This document shows positions 40,563-49,144 of a DNA stretch of 64,000 nt, piece by piece; position 1 is the first letter of the stretch; the number at the start of each line of letters is the position of its first letter. Both the position numbers and the translations under genes were made by a program. Under the pieces are notes generated by a model that did not search any database, was not told the DNA's origin, and saw nothing but the letters and a program-made list of their open reading frames with translations. Origin of the DNA: an uncultured Lewinella sp. (GTDB taxonomy: Bacteria > Bacteroidota > Bacteroidia > Chitinophagales > Saprospiraceae); contig CAJXOS010000007.1 of the NCBI GenBank assembly GCA_913057725.1, positions 18,344-82,343 on the forward strand. The letters run 5' to 3'.

Positions 40563-40781
40563 ATGAAACGATTTCTATTCTTATTTGCAATTGCACTCAT
40601 TTTTTATGCCTGCTCCGCTGAAGATGAAACTACCCTACATGATTGTGCAACTACTCCAAATTCCTGCATTTGTCCGCGCAATTATGATCCGGTCTGCGGC
40701 TGTGATAACATCACTTACAGCAATGCCTGCGAAGCAGAATGCGACAATATCTTCGATTATGTGCCGGGTGAATGTCCGTAG
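40563..40781 (+). CDS. Small lipoprotein with a Kazal-type protease-inhibitor domain
   Basis: The start at 40563 places the lipoprotein signal MKRFLFLFAIALIFYAC at once; an in-frame ATG at 40521 is upstream. After the Cys comes SAEDE, again an acidic patch. The remaining 50 residues hold a Kazal-like domain with the order CxCPxxYDPVCGCDNITYSNACEAEC. Family members of this kind bind and block serine proteases through a loop near the second to third Cys. A surface-anchored inhibitor guarding against extracellular proteases is inferred. It is only 72 residues long. Confidence 0.85.
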   Translation: MKRFLFLFAIALIFYACSAEDETTLHDCATTPNSCICPRNYDPVCGCDNITYSNACEAECDNIFDYVPGECP

Positions 40782-40852
40782 CTGACAACCAGACTCGGCT
40801 CGTGAATTCGGGAGGCGAACAATGTGCAGCCAAAAACTGTCTGCATTAAAGC

Positions 40853-40893
40853 TGGGGCACTGTTGCCCCATCGCTGCATTTTAACTACCTTCG
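40853..40893 (+). promoter_or_regulatory. Probable sucC promoter with a leader hairpin
   Basis: TTG at 40863-40865 and TACCTTCG at 40886-40893 fit the Bacteroidota -33/-7 pattern (TTG and TAnnTTTG, 20 bases apart, one mismatch). The -7 box ends 30 bases before the sucC ATG. A perfect 7-base hairpin, TGGGGCA/TGCCCCA, lies at 40853-40870 and overlaps the -33 box. Confidence 0.45.
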
Positions 40894-40922
40894 CAGCGTC
40901 AAAAAAACAACCTGCCTCAAAT

Positions 40923-42128
40923 ATGAATTTGCACGAGTATCAAGGAAAGGAAATTCTGACCAAATACAACGTTCCCATCCAGCGCGGCCACGTAGCTGAA
41001 ACCGTAGAAGAAGCGGTAGATGCTTACGGAAAACTGCGCGAACTAACAGGTAGCGATATTGCTATCGTAAAAGCACAAATTCACGCTGGTGGCCGCGGTA
41101 AAGGCGGTGGTGTGAAGCTAGCCAAGAACATGGATGATTTGAAGGAGCACGCTGGTAACATCCTCGGGATGATGCTAAAGACTCCTCAGACTCCGGGTGG
41201 TTTGAACGGACCTGGTAAACTAGTTCGCAAGGTATTGGTAGCGGAGGACGCTTATGCGCCAGACTTCGATGCTTGCCGCGAATTCTACGTTTCTATCCTA
41301 ATGGATCGTGCTCGTAAGTGCAACGTGATCGTATACAGTACCGAAGGTGGTATGGATATCGAGGAGGTAGCGGAGCACACGCCGGAGAAAGTACACAAAG
41401 AGTACGTTGATCCAGAGTTGGGCCTACAAGGTTTCCAGGCGCGCAAAGTAGCCTTTAACCTAGGCTTGAGTGGCCAGGGCTTTAAGAATATGGTGAAGTT
41501 CATCAGCAACTTGTACCGCGCCTTCGTTGGTTCGGACTCAAGCCTGGTGGAGATTAACCCATGTATGTACAACCCGGGTGACGATCGCGTGATCGCTGTT
41601 GACTGTAAGTTCACCCTTGATGATAACGCATTGTACCGCCACAAAGACTTGGCAGAGTACCGCGACATTCACGAAGAAGATCCAACGGAAGTAGAAGCTA
41701 AGAGCTTCGGCTTGAACTACGTTCAGTTGGACGGTAACGTAGGCTGTATGGTAAACGGTGCTGGTCTGGCGATGGCTACTATGGATATCATCAAGTTGAG
41801 TGGTGGTGAGCCTGCTAACTTCCTAGACGTAGGTGGTACTGCAGATGCTAAGCGTGTAGAGAATGCTTTCCGTATCATCCTACGTGATGACCGCGTAAAA
41901 GCAATCTTGATCAATATCTTCGGTGGTATTGTTCGTTGTGATCGCGTAGCACAAGGCGTTGTGGATGCTTACAAAAACATTGGCGATATCAAAGTGCCAA
42001 TCATTGTGCGTCTACAAGGTACCAATGCGGAGATCGCTAAGGAGATCATTGATAAGAGTGGCTTGAACGTACGTTCAGCTATCGCCCTTCAGGATGCGGC
42101 TGATGCCGTTAAAGAGGTGATGGCGTAA
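40923..42128 (+). CDS. sucC: Succinate--CoA ligase (ADP-forming) beta subunit
   Basis: 401 residues from the ATG at 40923; the open frame reaches 40824 but MNLHEYQGKEIL is the conserved beginning of the family. The enzyme interconverts succinyl-CoA and succinate with formation of ATP or GTP in the TCA cycle, as an alpha-beta complex in the cytoplasm. The ATP-grasp domain is seen in IVKAQIHAGGRGKGGGVKLA and in the Mg-binding region LVEINPCMYNP. The C-terminal CoA-ligase domain has FLDVGGTADAKRVENAFRII and ILINIFGGIVRCD. The alpha subunit gene (sucD) is not adjacent, so the two are split in this genome. A terminator follows directly. Confidence 0.98.
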   Translation: MNLHEYQGKEILTKYNVPIQRGHVAETVEEAVDAYGKLRELTGSDIAIVKAQIHAGGRGKGGGVKLAKNMDDLKEHAGNILGMMLKTPQTPGGLNGPGKLVRKVLVAEDAYAPDFDACREFYVSILMDRARKCNVIVYSTEGGMDIEEVAEHTPEKVHKEYVDPELGLQGFQARKVAFNLGLSGQGFKNMVKFISNLYRAFVGSDSSLVEINPCMYNPGDDRVIAVDCKFTLDDNALYRHKDLAEYRDIHEEDPTEVEAKSFGLNYVQLDGNVGCMVNGAGLAMATMDIIKLSGGEPANFLDVGGTADAKRVENAFRIILRDDRVKAILINIFGGIVRCDRVAQGVVDAYKNIGDIKVPIIVRLQGTNAEIAKEIIDKSGLNVRSAIALQDAADAVKEVMA

Positions 42129-42165
42129 GTCAATCTAAAGAATAGGGGAGTACTTCCCCGCCACT

Positions 42166-42210
42166 AAGGGCGAATGAGTGACTAAGGTTGCGCATTCGCC
42201 CTTTTGTTTT
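42166..42210 (+). terminator. Intrinsic terminator after sucC
   Basis: AAGGGCGAATG at 42166-42176 pairs with CATTCGCCCTT at 42193-42203 (11 bases), followed by TTGTTTT. It is about 40 bases after the sucC stop. The rest of the 232-base gap before 42361 shows only a small palindrome (CGCGAT/ATCGCG at 42253-42266). Confidence 0.9.
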
Positions 42211-42360
42211 GTCCCTATGACCCCAAAATGCTTAGACTTCTTCTCTCCGGGGCGCGATTCATCGCGTCATCACAAACCGTTAAAACTCTGTTACGAAGCC
42301 TCAATCTCTGACTCTTCCCGCCTCCATTTACCTATTTTGTAGGGATAAAGTCCATATGTT

Positions 42361-43698
42361 ATGAGCCGCTCTAATTTTCCCTTCAAGATCTTCCTGTTGG
42401 TCCTTCCATTTTTATGGGGCTGTCGTAGTGACGATGATAGTATGATGAATCCCTTATCCGTCTGCTCGGATGGAGGGGTATACGCCCTGGATCTGGCCAG
42501 TGACGTTTTTCGTTCAAATCAAATCTGGCTTACCGAAGCAGATGGAGATATTGCGGCTGATCAAGAATGGGATATTGCAACGCTTGGTGTCCAGTTCTTT
42601 AATTTTGAAGACGCCTGTGAAGACGCCTATACCATGAGTTTGGCTGGGTACCGGCAACAGGAGCCGGGGACGATCAGCTCAGATGGCGAAAACCTTTGGG
42701 TACGAGAAGTGGCGGAGGTGCCCAATGGAAGTAATATCAATACCCGGGTACTGCTACAGGGAACAGCCTCTGCAGTCACCTTCATGCCAGGCTATACTTT
42801 CGAGATTCAGAATTGCCCTGCTATCGATTCAGTCCGGTTTTGGCTCGGTGCTGATCGCAACAATGGTTATGGCTTGGAACCCGATATCACCCTTACTTAT
42901 CAGGATATAGAGAACAAGTGCATCATAGATGTTCAACAGGCTGTTGCCTATGCTGGTACCGCTCTGCTTGCTGTACGCCATGCTGCCTATGGCACTTGGT
43001 TTGGTACGACGGTTAACCTATTTGGCCAGGTGTCGGTGGATCTTGATTTTTTCGAAATGCCCGCGCTCGAAACCAAGCCGATCAACATCAGCTGGCAAGA
43101 TGGATTAGAGGACCTCTTCGTAGAGATTCGCTGGATCAATGAAATCGGGAGTAAGCGCAGTATGGTGCTCGATGTAATCGATAAAGAAGGAGATTTTGTG
43201 GTGCCCATGCCCGCGGAAGCGCAAGGGCCTTTTACCATATACGCCAGACAATGGAGTACGGGCACACGCGAAGTGCAGCAAGTCTTTGATACTTGGCCAT
43301 CAGAAGTGGATATCAATTTTCAGCTCGAGGGAGAAGTCACCAATTTTACCTATCCAGAACTTCAATATGAGGCCTCTGGGGCTAACATTGCGGTAGCTAA
43401 TGGTATTTATTCCGGTAGCCCTAACAGTGTAGAAAATAGTCAACGCTGGTACGCAGGCCCCGCTGCCGAAGGGCAACAATCCATCACGTTTGCACCACTC
43501 AGTTTTGTGTTGCGTGATTCCCGCACTGAATTCCTCTACGATCAGGCCTACAAAGCCAATGCAAGACTCAAGCTGTACAACTATGCCAATATGAATAGCG
43601 ACTACAGTTGGTACCTACGCAACGTATATTCTGATCTCGGGACCGGTGATCATTGGTTGAAGACGCTGGATTATGAGATGTTGATTGTGGGCTTTTGA
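42361..43698 (+). CDS. Tandem-array lipoprotein A1, unknown function
   Basis: 445 residues. A lipoprotein signal (ends LPFLWGC) is followed by RSDDD, an acidic patch typical of surface export in Bacteroidota. The body shares with A2 and A3 a conserved N-terminal part (GGVYALDL, IWLTEADGD, QFFNFEDACEDAYTMSLAGY), a middle part (NCPAIDSVRFWL, EIRWINEIGSKRSM, VVPMPAEAQGPFTIYARQW), and a C-terminal part (PELQYEASGANIAV, RWYAGPAAEGQ, YSWYLRNVYSDLGTGDHWL). The fold is probably beta-rich; no catalytic motif is visible. It is the first of seven paralogues and follows sucC after a terminator, so a promoter probably lies in 42211-42360. Confidence 0.85.
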   Translation: MSRSNFPFKIFLLVLPFLWGCRSDDDSMMNPLSVCSDGGVYALDLASDVFRSNQIWLTEADGDIAADQEWDIATLGVQFFNFEDACEDAYTMSLAGYRQQEPGTISSDGENLWVREVAEVPNGSNINTRVLLQGTASAVTFMPGYTFEIQNCPAIDSVRFWLGADRNNGYGLEPDITLTYQDIENKCIIDVQQAVAYAGTALLAVRHAAYGTWFGTTVNLFGQVSVDLDFFEMPALETKPINISWQDGLEDLFVEIRWINEIGSKRSMVLDVIDKEGDFVVPMPAEAQGPFTIYARQWSTGTREVQQVFDTWPSEVDINFQLEGEVTNFTYPELQYEASGANIAVANGIYSGSPNSVENSQRWYAGPAAEGQQSITFAPLSFVLRDSRTEFLYDQAYKANARLKLYNYANMNSDYSWYLRNVYSDLGTGDHWLKTLDYEMLIVGF

Positions 43699-43729
43699 TT
43701 AGCTAATCCTGCTGTTTAAACTATCGTTC

Positions 43730-45046
43730 ATGCGCGCGTTCCTATTCCTAGTAGTGGTGTTGACCACTTTGAGCACTTGCAAAGATGATGAGGTGATAGA
43801 CTTCCCCTCTTGCTCCAATGGTGATACCTATGCGCTGGATTACCGCACTGCACAATTCAGTGGGAATACGATCTGGCTTAGCAATTCGGCAGCTGAACTG
43901 GTGCTGGATGAAGATGTAGAGGGAGGTACCGCCACACGATACTTTGTCAACTTGGAGGATGCCTGTAGTGATGTGTACACCTTCAGTACGGCTGGATACC
44001 CTAATATGTCCAATGGTAATCCTCAAATCTTTGCCCACAACTTTCAGATCAATGAATTCGGTGGTGTTCCAGCAGGCAGCGTTGTCGACTACTGGAATGC
44101 ATTGAATTCGACGATTTTTGGCTCCTTGCCAGAAGGTACGATCTACATTGAAAATTGCCCTCCCATTGATTCTGTGCGTCTGCTCACCTACGCTGATCCA
44201 CGCGAGGGTTACGGACTAGCACCTAGATTTAGTTTTGAGTATTCAGCAGAGGATAGTTTACTAGCTGTTCATACCCAGCTTTCCTTTCTATGGGTGACCG
44301 ATCTGCAGTTGGCTGTGCGTACACTAGATGGTGTCTGGGGCGGTATGTCCTTTCCCGCAAACGCGCTTGTCGATTTACCTGCTCCTCGATCCTATGCAGA
44401 TTTGCAGCCTATGGAGCTATTACAGACAATGATTGAATGGCCGACCAATGCAACTGATGCAGAGCTAGAAATCTTTTGGGTGCAGGATGTCAATAATAGA
44501 AGACTGCAATTGATTGGCAGAACGGACAAACCTGGATTGTTGGAGATGCCATCCCTCTCAGGCATAGATGGTCCTTTCCTTTTTCAATTCCATTGGAAAG
44601 ATGATCATGAGCGGGAAATCCATCGGGTAGAAGAAAGCTGGTTCCCCAAATTGTCGTTCTTCCCAACGATTGAAGGGGAGCTGGTTAATTATCAGTACCC
44701 TCAATTGCAATACGAAAGTACTGGCGCTAACGTCATAACTTTGGACGGGATCTACGATGACCCTAATTCGAGTGCGTATTGCCGCCGCCAGTACGCTGGC
44801 CCAGTGGCTACTGATGGGAATTTAGTACTAGCGCCCTTTAGCAATAGCTTGGATCAAGCGAGTAACCGCCTCAAAAGTCTCTACGAATCAACCTGGGATC
44901 AAGACCTGACGCTGCACTTCTACCATTACCCGGCGATGACCGGTAATTTTGGTTGGTACCTGCGCTATGTTGTGTCTGATCTGGGCACAGGATCAGAATG
45001 GCTAGACCGATTGAACTATGAACGTATGACAATACCCGCTCGCTAA
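43730..45046 (+). CDS. Tandem-array lipoprotein A2, unknown function
   Basis: 438 residues. Lipoprotein signal MRAFLFLVVVLTTLSTC followed by KDDE. It shares with A1 the blocks NTIWLSNSAAELVLDEDV, RYFVNLEDACSDVYTFSTAGY, ENCPPIDSVRLLTYA, EIFWVQDVNNRRLQL, MPSLSGIDGPFLFQFHW, YPQLQYESTGANVI, RRQYAGPVA and FGWYLRYVVSDLGTGSEWL. A1 ends 31 bases upstream, so they are likely cotranscribed; 149 bases separate it from A3. No activity can be assigned. Confidence 0.85.
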   Translation: MRAFLFLVVVLTTLSTCKDDEVIDFPSCSNGDTYALDYRTAQFSGNTIWLSNSAAELVLDEDVEGGTATRYFVNLEDACSDVYTFSTAGYPNMSNGNPQIFAHNFQINEFGGVPAGSVVDYWNALNSTIFGSLPEGTIYIENCPPIDSVRLLTYADPREGYGLAPRFSFEYSAEDSLLAVHTQLSFLWVTDLQLAVRTLDGVWGGMSFPANALVDLPAPRSYADLQPMELLQTMIEWPTNATDAELEIFWVQDVNNRRLQLIGRTDKPGLLEMPSLSGIDGPFLFQFHWKDDHEREIHRVEESWFPKLSFFPTIEGELVNYQYPQLQYESTGANVITLDGIYDDPNSSAYCRRQYAGPVATDGNLVLAPFSNSLDQASNRLKSLYESTWDQDLTLHFYHYPAMTGNFGWYLRYVVSDLGTGSEWLDRLNYERMTIPAR

Positions 45047-45195
45047 AACGTAAGCCTCGTCGGCCAGGAGCAAGTTCTGCTAAAGTCAATTGGCTGACCT
45101 TCTTGTTGTTATCCCTTTGTTTAACACTTGAATGTGAACGAGTTCCGGGAAACATCACTTATCTTATGGTTATATTCATCTTATAACCCCTATCT

Positions 45196-46504
45196 ATGCG
45201 ACGCTTCTCTATACTCCTGCTGGTAGTCCTATGCTACAGCTCCTGTAAAAATGATGATGATATGGTTGTGACCTCCAATTGTGAAGGAGGAATAACCTAC
45301 TCTCTCGATTTTCAAGCCGAATCCATTCACGAGCGCAATTTATGGTTGACCGAGGCCGATGGTGATCTCGCCTTCGACGAAGAAGTAGATGCCTTAGTAA
45401 CTGGGCTACAGTTTCTCAACTTCGACAATGCCTGTGAGGATCGCTATACCCTGAGTGTCGGCTATTATGACACAGATGATAATCCTTACCCGGGGGATTA
45501 TGGCAAAGAGTTGCGCGTTCGGGAGTTCGCCGCTGTACCGAATGGTAGTGTAGTCGATTTGCAGAGTGCCGGCGTTAATGGAAATGTATTCAGAGGGTTG
45601 ATGCCCAATTGGCTAATTGCTATTCCGAACTGTCCACCGATAGATTCTGCATTATTACAAGTGAAGTTGGATCCGCTTGCTCCGAATGCGCCAACGACAC
45701 CCTTTTACTTTGATTACTCACTGGTCCTTGTATACAGAAGAAGCCTGGGTCACGGCTCCCCAAGCGCTCATGGCTTTCCGCGATGCCAACACGGGAGAAT
45801 GGCTGGGGGAAATCCTCGATTTCCGTCAGGAGCTACCTACAACTTTGGCTTATGAAAGCTTAAAGTCGATGAATCTTCAGTCTACGGAGGTGCAATGGCC
45901 AACTGGCGCCAGAGATATGGAGCTAGAGCTTCATTGGGTACATGATCTCTCGGGGCGAAAAGTAACCATGGTAGGATTGCAGACAGAGGAAGGAAACCTT
46001 GAAATACCAATGCCAGCGGAGGTTGCCGGACCCTACATTATTACCGCCAGATGGGAGGATGAATATGCGCGCGAAGTAAGGTACATGATGGATGAATGGC
46101 CTGAGGAACTCAATATTATCTCTTCCCTCCAAGGGGAGGTGCTAAGTTTTGAGTATCCAAACTTGGAGATCAGTACGAGTGGCCTCAATGTCCTAAGGGT
46201 TGATGGTGCTTTTGTGAATTCATCCGGTTATTATTCTCAACGACAATACGTAGCAGAAGCCAAGGAAGGGCCACAGCAGATTCAATTTGCCCCACTTAGT
46301 CCAGCAATGGATGCTACCGATCCGGATATCAAGCCGCTGTACGAACAAGCGCTGGACGAATCCGGCCGCTTGGATCTGTACTACTACCAAGAGACCGATG
46401 GGACCTATTCCTGGTACTTTCGTAATATCCTTTCTGACCCCGTTAGTGGAGAAGCCTGGCTGAAAAGTTTGCGCTACGAGCGCTTGATTGTGCCATTCAA
46501 CTGA
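45196..46504 (+). pseudogene. Tandem-array lipoprotein A3, split by a frameshift near 45730
   Basis: The first frame (45196-45855) starts with the lipoprotein signal MRRFSILLLVVLCYSSC and KNDDD, and matches A1/A2 through NLWLTEADGDLAFDEEVDA, LQFLNFDNACEDRYTLSV and NCPPIDSALLQV, up to FYFDYS. It then turns into unrelated residues. The match resumes one base over (frame of 45677-46504) with YTEEAWVTAPQALMAFRD and continues to the normal C-terminus (YSWYFRNILSDPVSGEAWL). By comparison with A2 about six residues are missing at the junction, so a deletion of about 17 or 20 bases would explain both the gap and the shift. Alternatively there is a sequence error or +1 shift at CTT (45727-45729). The joined protein would be about 436 residues. 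Confidence 0.75.
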
Positions 46505-46553
46505 TACTGATATCGAGTACCTTGGATTTAGTGTTTATCAAGTATTTTTAGGA

Positions 46554-47810
46554 ATGAACCGCGCCTCACTACTGTCTCTGCTTTTCTTCACTTTCTCCCT
46601 GTTTGCGTGTAGCAAGCAGGAAACCGCTCTGGATTGCCCGGGACAAGGCGACCGTGTTGTTGATGTCTTGAGTGGGCCCAGTTCTGCTCTCATGGCTGGA
46701 AAAGTCTGGGCATTTCTTAGCAATGAATACGGAGGCCGGGGCGAGACCGTAGAAATTAGCAGGTATCCCTTTTTTCTTAATTGGCCACTTGGGTGTCAGG
46801 ATGAGTACTCGGTGAGTATTGTTAAGCATTTTGCCAAGTCCGTGCTCGCGAATGCTTATACGTCTTTAGATACTTACGGTAAATTTCCCGTCGGAGGGTC
46901 GATCGAATTGGAACCGGCACTATTTGAAGCCTTGATCCCTACTACTCGGATAGAAAGCCAGACCGTCGTAATTAACAATATGCCAGACTATTCTGGCCTA
47001 GAGTTCTTTCCTCGAGTGTCCTTTGATCCGCAATACGACGCTTCAACGAAGACGCTTCGTCTGGATATACCCAACTATTCTACTTTCTTGGGTAAACGCC
47101 ATGCCTACCTTGCTTTTTGGGATAGAGAAGCCAGCGAACGCCGTGCCGTCCTGATTGATTTGAGCCTTGGCGGGAGTGAATACGACTATTTGACCCAGTC
47201 TCATCTGATGGAGTGGCAGCGCATAGCCGTTGAAGGGGATATTAAAGATGTGAGAGTTCAAGAAGTGATTGATCAATCCCAAGGAGATATGGTATTTATG
47301 GGTTCGGAAACTGTTAGTAATAAGGAAGTACGCTTTTTATTGCGAGCGGATAGCCGCCCCTATTTAATTCATATTGCTACCAGTCTTGTGGGCACCAGTC
47401 ATATACGCAATCAAGCGTATTATCCGAGCTTGCCCGAGTTGGTGCAGCTTCCTGGCTCTCCATTGTCTAGAATCGATTATGATCGGAAGGGTTTTTCGTT
47501 GACCTGTACGGCACCGATTTACTTGTATTTATCATCCAGTAATCAACCGTACACCGATAGAGACCAGCAAACTTTTCAAAGTATGATTGGCCCTGGAGAA
47601 CAACGGCTCCGGCCACCAGAGCTGCCACCGTTTCTGCAACAGCAAGACCCGGATATATATTTGCCGGCTAATCTATTTGAAGATGGTTTTATGTATGAGT
47701 TCTGGCATTATCCAGCGGCAGAAACCGCCAATGATTATTGGAGAATGGATGAATTAGATCAATTTGCGTTGCAGAATTACTATTATGAACGACTTTATCG
47801 TAGACCTTAA
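46554..47810 (+). CDS. Tandem-array lipoprotein B1, unknown function
   Basis: 418 residues from the ATG at 46554, chosen because the lipoprotein signal (MNRASLLSLLFFTFSLFAC) starts there; the open frame extends to 46488 and overlaps A3. B-type hallmarks: LDCPGQGDRVVDVLSGPSS, WAFLSNEYGGRGE, YPFFLNWPLGCQDEYSVSI, RAVLIDLSLGG, VQEVIDQSQGDMVFMG, LRPPELPPFLQQQDPDIYLP and FWHYPAAETANDYWR. The N-terminal Cys, Trp and FxNWxxxCxDxY pattern aligns with the A-type proteins, so the two groups are distant paralogues. It has no recognised domain or catalytic signature. Confidence 0.85.
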   Translation: MNRASLLSLLFFTFSLFACSKQETALDCPGQGDRVVDVLSGPSSALMAGKVWAFLSNEYGGRGETVEISRYPFFLNWPLGCQDEYSVSIVKHFAKSVLANAYTSLDTYGKFPVGGSIELEPALFEALIPTTRIESQTVVINNMPDYSGLEFFPRVSFDPQYDASTKTLRLDIPNYSTFLGKRHAYLAFWDREASERRAVLIDLSLGGSEYDYLTQSHLMEWQRIAVEGDIKDVRVQEVIDQSQGDMVFMGSETVSNKEVRFLLRADSRPYLIHIATSLVGTSHIRNQAYYPSLPELVQLPGSPLSRIDYDRKGFSLTCTAPIYLYLSSSNQPYTDRDQQTFQSMIGPGEQRLRPPELPPFLQQQDPDIYLPANLFEDGFMYEFWHYPAAETANDYWRMDELDQFALQNYYYERLYRRP

Positions 47811-47849
47811 CTGATAAACTGCTTTGGTTGACTAAAAGTGCTCTTATCG

Positions 47850-49070
47850 ATGTACCGCTACTCTCTTTACCTGCTGCTATTATTCTCATTATCCTGTGCG
47901 CGTAGTGATGACCAACTAGATTGCCCGGGACAAGGTGACCGCGGCGTTGATGTCCTGAGCGGACCTAGCTCAATTATATTCAATGCAGAAATTTGGGCCT
48001 TTCTAAGCAATGAATACGGTGGACGAGGTGAATTGATTCGTGTAACCGGCTACCCTTTCTTTTTGAATTGGGAAGATGGGTGCCAGGATGAATACGCAGT
48101 AAATCTGATCAATTTTCAATACGACTTCACCTCTCTAACTACCTATTGGAAATATTCGGCAGGGGAGTCTGCGCGACTTCGTCCAGATCTACCGAGTTTG
48201 TTCTATGACTTTTCGCCGATCGCGCCTCCCACCGTTACCATCACCAACTTTCCGGATTTTCGTGATTTAGAGCTTACTGCTCAGCTCCATTTTGAATCAC
48301 AATTTGATGCGAACTCAAGGACGCTCCAAATTAATATATCATTGGAAGATCGCTGGCGGGGCGGTCGCTATGCATACTTGACCTTATGGGACGAAGTAGC
48401 TGGAGAACATCGTGCAATCTTGATTGACTTGCAGGAGGGTGGACAATATGATTACTTGATCCAATCGATTGGCATGAGTTGGCAACAAGTCTCAGTGGCG
48501 GAAGAGGTACACTATGTTGGGATTCAAGAGGTAATTGACCCAACCAGCGGTGAGTGGGTTTTCATGGGGGAACAACTCGTGCATAATGGCACAGCTGAAT
48601 TTCTATTGCTTTCAGAATCGCGCCCCTACTTGGTTAGCATTTATTCTGATGGACAATTGGCCTCTCACCGATGGGCGCAAGACTATTATCCCGAGCTACC
48701 CGATCATGTGGATTTTCCCTCGTCTCCCATTCTGGAACATGACTATATCGCCGAAAAATTCACACTCACTACAACTGATCCGATTTACTTGTCAGTGGTG
48801 ACTAAGGAACTCGATATAACCGGCAATCAGCGGATTCTTCGGGGCGTCATACCAGCAGGGCAATACACCCTACGAACCCCTGACCTTCCGCCAAGTTTTC
48901 GTGCAAGCTACCCTCAAGTAGATTTGCCTTTAAACCTCTCCGAGAACGGATACGAAATAGCGTTCTGGCATTTTCCGGCCGCTACATCGGAGGCGGATTA
49001 CTGGCGACTACTAGAGCTAGAGGGGCTTGATAAAGAGCTATATTATTTTGAAAGAATAGCGGTACGATAG
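47850..49070 (+). CDS. Tandem-array lipoprotein B2, unknown function
   Basis: 406 residues from the ATG at 47850 (MYRYSLYLLLLFSLSC, then ARSDD); a GTG at 47838 is an in-frame alternative. It is the closest relative of B1: CPGQGDRGVDVLSGPSSII, WAFLSNEYGGRGELI, GYPFFLNWEDGCQDEYAVNL, HRAILIDLQEGGQYDYLIQS, IQEVIDPTSGEWVFMGEQ, LPPSFRASYPQVDLP and FWHFPAATSEADYWRL. B1 ends 39 bases upstream. The strong N-terminal identity with B1 implies a fairly recent duplication. Confidence 0.85.
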   Translation: MYRYSLYLLLLFSLSCARSDDQLDCPGQGDRGVDVLSGPSSIIFNAEIWAFLSNEYGGRGELIRVTGYPFFLNWEDGCQDEYAVNLINFQYDFTSLTTYWKYSAGESARLRPDLPSLFYDFSPIAPPTVTITNFPDFRDLELTAQLHFESQFDANSRTLQINISLEDRWRGGRYAYLTLWDEVAGEHRAILIDLQEGGQYDYLIQSIGMSWQQVSVAEEVHYVGIQEVIDPTSGEWVFMGEQLVHNGTAEFLLLSESRPYLVSIYSDGQLASHRWAQDYYPELPDHVDFPSSPILEHDYIAEKFTLTTTDPIYLSVVTKELDITGNQRILRGVIPAGQYTLRTPDLPPSFRASYPQVDLPLNLSENGYEIAFWHFPAATSEADYWRLLELEGLDKELYYFERIAVR

Positions 49071-49144
49071 CAGGTATGCTACACTTGCTTTAGGATGATG
49101 GGGTGTCAGGCTTGATTTATTAATCGTTGCTATCACGCTGAGTT

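Noticed and set aside
42253..42266. Small palindrome CGCGAT/ATCGCG between sucC and the lipoprotein array
   Set aside because: Six-base arms with a two-base centre can easily occur by chance and no partner site was found.
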